Positions 31,150 to 36,569 of a stretch of 36,569 nucleotides of DNA are shown piece after piece. The translations under genes and the position numbers were made by a program. How positions within the stretch are numbered: position 1 is the first letter of the stretch; each line of letters starts with the position of its first letter. The stretch is from a bacterium (GTDB lineage Bacteria; Elusimicrobiota; Elusimicrobia; Elusimicrobiales; UBA9959), in NCBI GenBank assembly GCA_021812825.1, contig JAKAMO010000015.1, forward strand, positions 1 to 36,569, written 5' to 3'. Under the pieces are notes generated by a model, which was not told where the DNA came from, searched no databases, and saw nothing but the letters and a program-made list of their open reading frames with translations.

Positions 31150-32823
31150 TCAGAACAGGCCGGTGATATTCCCCTCGGCGTCTATGTCTATGTTCTCCGA
31201 CGCCGGGTGCTCCGGCAGGCCCGGCATGCGCATGATGTCGCCGGTTATCGGTATCACGAAGCCGGCCCCGGCCGCTATCTCTATCTGCCGCACGGTAACC
31301 ACGAAGTCCTTCGGACGCCCCAGCAGGTCCGGGTTATCCGACAGCGACTTCTGCGTCTTGGCTATGCAGACCGGCAGCTTGTCGAGGCCCAGGCTGTTCA
31401 CCTTGTCCAGGTCCTTTTTCGCGCGGGGCGTGTAGTCTATGTGCCTGGCGCCGTACATCTTGGAGGCTATGGCCTCTATCTTCTTCTGTACCGGCCACTC
31501 CCACTCGTAGACCGGCTTGAAGCCGCAGTGGTCGCGGCTCTGCACGGCCTTGTCCACGAGCTCGGCGAGCTCCACGGCCCCCGCCCCGCCCCGGCCCCAG
31601 ACGTCCGCCACCGCCACCGGCACGCCGAGCTCGGCGCACCTGGCCTTGATCACGGCTATCTCCTCCTCGGTGTCGGAGGAGAACCTGTTCAGCGCCACGA
31701 CCGGCACCAGGTCGAACTGCTTCATGTTCTCCACGTGTTTCTCGAGGTTCTCCAGGCCTTTCTTGACGGCGGCCGGGTCCGGGTTGTTCAGCTCCTTCAG
31801 CGGCACGTGGCCGTGGTATTTCAGCGCGCGCACCGTGGCCACCAGCACGGCCGCGCTCGGGCAGAGCCCGGCGTAGCGGCACTTGATGTCCAGGAACTTC
31901 TCGGCGCCCAGCTCGAACGCGAAGCCGGCCTCGGTGACGACGTAGTCGGACAGGCTCAGGCCCATGCGGGTGGCGATGATGGAATTGCAGCCGTGCGCGA
32001 TGTTGGCGAAAGGCCCGCCGTGGATGATGGCAGGGGTCCCCTCGGTGGTCTGCACCAGGTTGGGCATGATCGCGTCCTTGAGCAGCGCGGCCATGGCCCC
32101 GTTGGCCTTGAGGTCGCGCGCGTAGACAGGCTTCCTGTCGTAGGTGTAACCGACGAAGATGTTCCCCAGCTTCTCTTTCAGGTGGCTCAGGTCGTTCGAC
32201 AGGCAGAAAATGGCCATGACCTCGGAGGCCGCTACTATGTCGAAGCCGGTCTCGCGCGGGACGCCGCTCATCGTACCGCCCAGGCCGACTATGATGTTCC
32301 TCAGCGACCTGTCGTTCATGTCCATTACCCGCCGCCACGCCACGGTCCTCGGGTCTATGCCCAGGTTGTTCTTCTTGTTCTGCACGTTGTTGTCTATCAG
32401 CGCGGCCAGCAGGTTGTGGGCTTTCTCGATAGCGGCGAAATCGTTGGTGAAATGGAGGTTGATGTCCTCCATCGGCAGCACCTGCGACCAGCCTCCGCCG
32501 GTGGCGCCGCCCTTTATGCCGAACACCGGGCCCAGCGACGGCTCGCGCAGCACCACGGTGGTCTTCCTGCCTATCTTGTTGAGGCCGAGCGTCAGGCCGA
32601 TGGAGACAGTGGTCTTGCCTTCGCCGGCAGGGGTCGGGGAGATGGCCGACACCAGGACCAGCCTGCTGCGCTTGGCCTTCTCCAGGTCTATCAGCTTGAG
32701 CGGCAGCTTGGCCTTGTATTTGCCGTACAGGTTCAGGTCCTGCTCCGGCACGCCGAGGCCGGCGGCTATCTCGCTGATATGCTTCAGCTTGATCTTGTGC
32801 GCTATCTCTATATCGGCAGGCAT
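31150..32823 (-). CDS. fhs: Formate-tetrahydrofolate ligase
   Basis: This 557-residue enzyme makes 10-formyl-THF from formate, THF and ATP in the cytoplasm, feeding C1 metabolism or the methyl branch of the Wood-Ljungdahl pathway. Length is typical. The ATP loop is SPTPAGEGKTTVSIGL. Family signatures include REPSLGPVFGIKGGATGGG and VVTEAGFAFELGAEKFLDIKC in the N-terminal half, and GFVIPITGDIMRMPGLPE near the C-terminus. The ribosome site GGGGG lies four bases before ATG. It stands behind ferritin but a terminator separates them. No other C1 gene is in the window. Confidence 0.97.
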   Translation of the reverse strand: MPADIEIAHKIKLKHISEIAAGLGVPEQDLNLYGKYKAKLPLKLIDLEKAKRSRLVLVSAISPTPAGEGKTTVSIGLTLGLNKIGRKTTVVLREPSLGPVFGIKGGATGGGWSQVLPMEDINLHFTNDFAAIEKAHNLLAALIDNNVQNKKNNLGIDPRTVAWRRVMDMNDRSLRNIIVGLGGTMSGVPRETGFDIVAASEVMAIFCLSNDLSHLKEKLGNIFVGYTYDRKPVYARDLKANGAMAALLKDAIMPNLVQTTEGTPAIIHGGPFANIAHGCNSIIATRMGLSLSDYVVTEAGFAFELGAEKFLDIKCRYAGLCPSAAVLVATVRALKYHGHVPLKELNNPDPAAVKKGLENLEKHVENMKQFDLVPVVALNRFSSDTEEEIAVIKARCAELGVPVAVADVWGRGGAGAVELAELVDKAVQSRDHCGFKPVYEWEWPVQKKIEAIASKMYGARHIDYTPRAKKDLDKVNSLGLDKLPVCIAKTQKSLSDNPDLLGRPKDFVVTVRQIEIAAGAGFVIPITGDIMRMPGLPEHPASENIDIDAEGNITGLF

Positions 32824-32844
32824 GGGACCCCCGGATGAAAAGAA

Positions 32845-32870
32845 GGAGGGCCGGCGCGAGCCGGCCCTCC
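32845..32870 (-). terminator. Terminator of ferritin
   Basis: An 11-bp stem GGAGGGCCGGC / GCCGGCCCTCC with a 4-nt loop is followed by TTCTTTTC on the minus strand, 15 nt after the ferritin stop. Confidence 0.88.
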
Positions 32871-32884
32871 AGCGCGGCGACGGC

Positions 32885-33415
32885 TTAAGCCTGCGCGCCG
32901 GCGGCCGGCTGGGTGCGGTCCACGAAGACTCGGGTCGAAAGCTCCTTGTCCAGCATCAGCAGGCCGTCCTTGGAGTCGCCTATAAGGCGGAGCTTCTCGG
33001 CTATCTCGGAGGAGTTGGCCTCCTCCTCCACCTGCTCGTCCACGAACCAGTTCAGCATGCTCGAGGTGGCGTGGTCGCGCTCGGACAGCGAAAGGTCGGC
33101 TATGGCGTTTATCAGCCCGGTGACCTTCTGCTCGTGGGCATAGGCCGCCTCGAACATCTCGAGCGGGGACTTCCAGTCGGTGCGCACGCCCTCTATGGAG
33201 GTCATGACGGGATGACCGCCGCGGTCCAGCACGAAGCGGTAGAACTTCATCGCGTGGGTCATCTCCTCCTGGGCCTGCACATAGAGCCAGTTGGCTATGC
33301 CTTTAAGGTTGACCTCGGTGCATTTGGACGACATTCCGAGATAAAGATAGGCGGAATAGAGTTCCGCGTTGATCTGCTTGTTTATGGCTTCCTCGATCTT
33401 AGTGTTTATGCGCAT
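32885..33415 (-). CDS. ftnA: Ferritin
   Basis: This 176-residue non-heme ferritin oxidises and stores iron in a 24-mer cage. Ferroxidase-site residues sit in four helices: INAELYSAYLYLGMS (Glu), AQEEMTHAMKFYRFV (Glu and His), then YAHEQKVT and FVDEQVEEE. No Met ligand or conserved heme site of bacterioferritin is evident, supporting FtnA. The C-terminus is short and Ala-rich. The ribosome site is GGGAGGGG. Its extended -10 shares 13 bases with the fluoride riboswitch promoter. Confidence 0.95.
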   Translation of the reverse strand: MRINTKIEEAINKQINAELYSAYLYLGMSSKCTEVNLKGIANWLYVQAQEEMTHAMKFYRFVLDRGGHPVMTSIEGVRTDWKSPLEMFEAAYAHEQKVTGLINAIADLSLSERDHATSSMLNWFVDEQVEEEANSSEIAEKLRLIGDSKDGLLMLDKELSTRVFVDRTQPAAGAQA

Positions 33416-33465
33416 AGCGCCCCTCCCGGCGGGTCCGGCCTTACGCGGAGGACCCGTTCACGGAT

Positions 33466-33474
33466 ATTATAGCA
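33466..33474 (-). promoter_or_regulatory. Extended -10 promoter of ferritin
   Basis: TGCTATAAT on the minus strand, about 50 nt before the start. The leader can form a GGGTCC/GGACCC hairpin. The -35 region is poor. Confidence 0.6.
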
Positions 33475-33513
33475 ACTATAGGCTGTGCAGGGGGCCGCGG
33501 CCCGGGAACGCGG

Positions 33514-34863
33514 CTAGGGCAGCTCCGGACCGGTGGCCTCCGCGGCGAAGGCCCTGATCCAGAACTTATGCAGGTTGATGCGGCGCACGGCCCGCTTGGC
33601 CAGCAGGCGTGATCCGGCGTAGTCCATGCCGTCGTGACGCCAGCCTTTGCCGGGCAGGCCGGCGAGATGCGCGTATTCCTCGGGCCTGGAGGCGGCCAGC
33701 CTCATCATGTCCTCGGAAGCCCAGAAAGAGCACAGCGACGTGAAGGCGAACGGACGCTTAATTATGAAGTCGGCGGTCTCCTTGACGGTGGCCTCCGTCT
33801 CGCCGGGAAAGCCTATTATGAAATTGCCGTAGACCGTGATCTTCGCCTTGAAGAGACTGTCGAGGGCCTTTTCCACGGTCTCCCTGTTCATGCCGCGGCG
33901 CATGGCCGAAAGTATGCGGTCATGGACGGACTCGACCCCGATCAGCACCCTGTTGCAGCCGGACGAGGCCATGTCCGCGGCCAGCTCGGGGTTGCGGACG
34001 AAGGCGTCAGGCCTCGCGAAGCAGTTCCAGTTGAAACGGACGCCGGTCTTCCTCAGTCCGGCGCAGAACTTCGCCATGAACTCGGTGTTGGAGGTGAGCG
34101 CCGAGTCCATGAACTCGAAGCGCCTTATCCCGCGGGCCTTCCAGGAATAGAGCATCTCCCCTATCACGTCCTCCGCCGGCCTGAAGACCTGACCGGCCTT
34201 CCCCGGGAAGCCGCAGTAGCTGCAATTGAAATTGCAGCCCCGGGAAGCTTCGATAGGATAGCGTCTGGAGAAAAAAGAGGTGGAGGTGGCGCTCCAGTCC
34301 GGGTAAAGAACTTTTCTTATCCCCTCGTAACGAAGGCTGCCCCGCAGGCGCAGCACCCCTTCGCTGTCCCTCTCCACCCCGGGGATCTTCTCCGGCGGCG
34401 TGCCGGCCTTGACCGCGGCCACCACGTCGGCCAGCGCGCCCTCCCCGTGGAAGCTGACATAGATGTCCCCTAGCGAGCGCATTTCGGCGGAATTATCCGC
34501 GCCGTGCCCGCCGAGCACTACGACCGTGCTGGGGCTGAAATAGCGTATCAGGCCGATGAGGTAGGCCAGCTGTTTCGGATCGAACATGGCGACCGTTGTA
34601 ATACCGGCCACCAGCGGCCTGCGCTTCAGCAGCGGAATGAACTCCTTTATTTTGCCCGGCAGCGTAGGGCAATAGATGGACGCCACGCTGTGGCCCGCGG
34701 CCCTGGATTGGACGGCCAGCAGCGGGACGGCGAGCTTCGGCGGCGCAAAACCCCACCTGAAGGCTATATAGAGGAGATTATCTATGGAAGCCGGGCCTCC
34801 CTTGATGGGTTTGCCTTCCTCCTCATCGACCAGCAGCAGGTCAAGCGGTTCCGCGTTCTCCAT
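33514..34863 (-). CDS. B12-binding-domain radical SAM protein
   Basis: The product has 449 residues from ATG 34863 (MENAEPLDLLLVDEEEG). The N-terminal third is a cobalamin-binding Rossmann fold: SIDNLLYIAFRWGFAPPKLAVPLLA, then VVVLGGHGADN and a loop like that of B12-binding radical SAM proteins. The radical SAM core has SRGCNFNCSYCGFPG (CxxxCxxC), GVESVHDRILSAMRRGM and NFIIGFPGETEATV. Such proteins catalyse methylations or rearrangements; the substrate is unknown. A perfect -10 TATAAT with TTGCGG at 17 bp ends 10 nt before this ATG. The in-frame ATG at 34902 lies upstream of that promoter and is rejected. Confidence 0.88.
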   Translation of the reverse strand: MENAEPLDLLLVDEEEGKPIKGGPASIDNLLYIAFRWGFAPPKLAVPLLAVQSRAAGHSVASIYCPTLPGKIKEFIPLLKRRPLVAGITTVAMFDPKQLAYLIGLIRYFSPSTVVVLGGHGADNSAEMRSLGDIYVSFHGEGALADVVAAVKAGTPPEKIPGVERDSEGVLRLRGSLRYEGIRKVLYPDWSATSTSFFSRRYPIEASRGCNFNCSYCGFPGKAGQVFRPAEDVIGEMLYSWKARGIRRFEFMDSALTSNTEFMAKFCAGLRKTGVRFNWNCFARPDAFVRNPELAADMASSGCNRVLIGVESVHDRILSAMRRGMNRETVEKALDSLFKAKITVYGNFIIGFPGETEATVKETADFIIKRPFAFTSLCSFWASEDMMRLAASRPEEYAHLAGLPGKGWRHDGMDYAGSRLLAKRAVRRINLHKFWIRAFAAEATGPELP

Positions 34864-34873
34864 AGGACACAAT

Positions 34874-34902
34874 ATTATAACCCCCCCCGGCCGCTTCCGC
34901 AA
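34874..34902 (-). promoter_or_regulatory. Promoter of the radical SAM gene
   Basis: TTGCGG (34897-34902), 17 bp that include eight Gs, and TATAAT (34874-34879). The predicted leader is only about 3 nt. Confidence 0.65.
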
Positions 34903-34912
34903 GTGCGCGGCC

Positions 34913-34941
34913 TTGCGGACCCCGACGGAATTTAGAATAAT
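34913..34941 (+). promoter_or_regulatory. Promoter of dctQ
   Basis: TTGCGG (34913-34918), 17 bp and AATAAT (34936-34941). The -10 ends 6 nt before the ATG. The -35 is identical to that of the divergent radical SAM promoter. Confidence 0.5.
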
Positions 34942-34947
34942 TGGGAT

Positions 34948-35448
34948 ATGCGCGCGCTATACAGAGCGGAAGAGTATCTGGTGAAGGCCGAACGCGGCGC
35001 CGTCATCCTCCTGATCTTCGCGATGGTAGCCCTCTCCTTCATGCAGGTGCTGCTGCGTCTTTTCCTGCACTCCGGCATAGTCTGGCTGGACCCGCTGCTG
35101 CGCCACATGGTGCTCTGGGCGGGGCTTTTCGGCGCGGCGCTGGCCGCCCGCTACGCCCATCATTTCGCGCTGGAGGCCTTCGTGCACCTGGCCCCGAAAG
35201 GCCTGCGCCGGCCGCTGGAGATCTTCGCGTCCGTCTTCACCGTGGCCGCGTCGGCGCTGCTCTTCTACGCCGCCTGGAAGTTCATACGCGACGAGTTCGC
35301 CTCCGGCTCGGTGGCCTTCTACATAGACCGCCTGCCCATTAAAGGCGGCTGGGTCGAGATCATCATTCCCGCCGCCTTCGCGCTGATAGGACTGCACACG
35401 CTGATAGGCATCTTCAGACCTAAGGACCACCTGGAGGGCCCCTTCTGA
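34948..35448 (+). CDS. dctQ: TRAP transporter small membrane subunit (DctQ family)
   Basis: This 166-residue protein has four hydrophobic segments at about 17-40, 47-65, 86-107 and 130-152. The family pattern is WLDPLLRHMVLWAGLFGAALAARYAHHFALE, followed by a basic loop. DctQ joins DctM to form the permease driven by sodium or proton gradients. There is no Shine-Dalgarno sequence before the ATG (TTGGGATATG), and the -10 is 6 nt away. The stop overlaps the dctM start (TGATG). Its periplasmic partners are probably TatT and DctP, encoded about 14 kb to the left. Confidence 0.92.
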   Translation: MRALYRAEEYLVKAERGAVILLIFAMVALSFMQVLLRLFLHSGIVWLDPLLRHMVLWAGLFGAALAARYAHHFALEAFVHLAPKGLRRPLEIFASVFTVAASALLFYAAWKFIRDEFASGSVAFYIDRLPIKGGWVEIIIPAAFALIGLHTLIGIFRPKDHLEGPF

Positions 35449-36569
35449 TGGCCATCCTGGTAGCCCCGCTGATCCTGCTGCTCGCCTTCCTGGGCGCCCC
35501 CGTCTTCACGCTGATAGGCGGCGGCTCCATCTTCCTGTTCGCCGGAGCGGACATAGACTCCTCCGCGGTAATAGTGGAGATGCTGCGCCTGGCGTCCCTG
35601 CCGGCGCTGATAGCGATACCTCTCTTCACCTTCTCCGGCTACCTGCTGGCGGAGAGCAAGGCCCCGCAGCGCATGCTGGCGCTGGCCGAGGCGCTCTTCG
35701 GCGCCCTCCCCGGCGGCCTGGCCATAGTGGCCCTCTTCACCACGGCCCTCTTCACCGCCTTCACCGGCGCCTCCGGAGTCACGATAATCGCTCTGGGCGG
35801 CCTGCTCTACCCGATGCTGAGCAAGCAGGGCTATCCGGAGAAGTTCACTCTCGGGCTGCTGACCACCACCGGCAGCCTGGGCCTGCTGTTCCCTCCCAGC
35901 CTGCCGATCATCCTCTACGCGCTGGTGGCGAAGATAAACATAGACAGGCTATTCATGGCCGGCCTGCTGCCCGGCGCGCTGCTGCTGGTGGCGCTGTCCG
36001 TCTACGCCTTCTTCACCGCGCGCAGCTCCGGAGTGAAGCACATACCGTTCTCCTGGCACGCTCTCGGAAAGGCGGCCAGGAACGCCGCCTGGGAGATCCC
36101 GCTGCCTTTCCTGATAATAGGCGGCATCTACCGCGGCCTCTTCACGGCGAGCGAGGCCGCCTCCGTGATGGCCTTCTACGTGCTCATCACGGAAGTCCTG
36201 GTCTACAAGGACCTGCATATCACGCGCGATGTGCCGCGCGTGGCGGTAAAGAGCATGCTGCTCGTAGGCGCGATCTTCATGGTGCTGGGCACGGCCCTCG
36301 GCTTCACGAACTACCTGATAGACGCGCAGATACCGGGCAAGATCTTCGCGTGGCTGCACGCCTACGTCTCCAGCAAGCTGGTCTTCCTGGTGCTGCTCAA
36401 CGCCTTCCTGCTCGTCATCAACATGATAGAGATCTTCTCGGCGATAATCATCGTCGTTCCTATCATAGTCCCGGTGGCCGCGCAGTACGGCATAGACCCG
36501 GTGCACCTGGGCATCATCTTCCTGCTGAACCTGGAGATCGGCTACATGCTGCCGCCGCTGGGCCTCAAC
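35448..36569 (+). CDS. dctM: TRAP transporter large membrane subunit (DctM family), cut by window edge
   Basis: At least 374 residues are visible, without a stop; full-length DctM is about 430. Multiple membrane segments follow the DctM pattern: LGAPVFTLIGGGSIFLF, PLFTFSGYLLAES, FTAFTGASGVTIIALGGLLYPML, GLLFPPSLPIILYAL, FTASEAASVMAFYVL and the final LEIGYMLPPLGLN. This is the ion-coupled channel subunit of the TRAP system. It overlaps dctQ by one base. Confidence 0.93.
   Translation, partial: MAILVAPLILLLAFLGAPVFTLIGGGSIFLFAGADIDSSAVIVEMLRLASLPALIAIPLFTFSGYLLAESKAPQRMLALAEALFGALPGGLAIVALFTTALFTAFTGASGVTIIALGGLLYPMLSKQGYPEKFTLGLLTTTGSLGLLFPPSLPIILYALVAKINIDRLFMAGLLPGALLLVALSVYAFFTARSSGVKHIPFSWHALGKAARNAAWEIPLPFLIIGGIYRGLFTASEAASVMAFYVLITEVLVYKDLHITRDVPRVAVKSMLLVGAIFMVLGTALGFTNYLIDAQIPGKIFAWLHAYVSSKLVFLVLLNAFLLVINMIEIFSAIIIVVPIIVPVAAQYGIDPVHLGIIFLLNLEIGYMLPPLGLN

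Noticed and set aside
1..36569. tRNA or rRNA genes, CRISPR arrays, complete insertion sequences
   Set aside because: None was recognised on either strand; no transposase or integrase gene is present.

Overview
The window is GC-rich chromosomal DNA from a Gram-negative, probably anaerobic or microaerophilic bacterium. It has lipoproteins, a Tat substrate, periplasmic c-type cytochromes, TRAP transporters, a flavodiiron protein and formate-tetrahydrofolate ligase. The gene mix, including a small DUF6485-type cysteine protein and a TatT-type TRAP lipoprotein, would suit the Elusimicrobiota. That assignment is inference: there is no rRNA or other phylogenetic marker here.

Left third (1-17190, minus strand). 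Most of it is a cluster of large proteins I do not recognise. Seven genes (1335-5135, 5492-7018, 7138-8646, 8676-10160, 10186-11121, 11273-12493, 15562-17190) each encode a short basic N-terminus, one membrane anchor, a long Gly/Ser/Ala/Pro linker and a variable C-terminal part. Three to five of them share clear sequence motifs and are paralogues. They look like subunits of an undescribed envelope assembly. Promoters lie at 12585-12613, 11221-11249 and 5222-5250. A structured RNA lies at about 5297-5486. Left of them is a secreted protein (569-1141) whose 16 cysteines are spaced as an exact mirror image, as expected for a helical hairpin closed by eight nested disulfides. A flavodiiron protein and a MurC-like ligase interrupt the cluster, and a 20-bp inverted-repeat pair (15327-15563) marks a possible small mobile element.

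Middle (17367-23757). A plus-strand operon carries the DUF6485 protein, RidA, 4-alpha-glucanotransferase, TatT and DctP, and ends in a strong terminator. A minus-strand beta-lactamase-fold lipoprotein follows. Next comes a fluoride riboswitch with terminator, three abutting hairpins, and a cation/proton antiporter.

Right-centre (23965-31082). Six tightly packed plus-strand genes join electron transfer and signalling: a HybA-like ferredoxin, an NrfD/HybB-like membrane protein, a 13-heme cytochrome c, a histidine kinase with two periplasmic heme-c motifs and a zinc-ribbon-like insert in its ATPase domain, and two response regulators fused to GcvH-like domains that lack the lipoylation lysine. 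The likely logic is that redox state of the periplasmic cytochrome pool is read by the kinase and passed to these non-DNA-binding regulators.

Right end (31150-36569). Formate-tetrahydrofolate ligase and ferritin (minus), a B12-binding radical SAM protein (minus), then dctQ and a partial dctM (plus). The TRAP membrane subunits are about 14 kb from tatT-dctP. Several genes (murC-like, the serine hydrolase, the radical SAM gene, dctQ) have a -10 hexamer only 6-10 nt before the start codon and no Shine-Dalgarno sequence, which suggests leaderless mRNAs.
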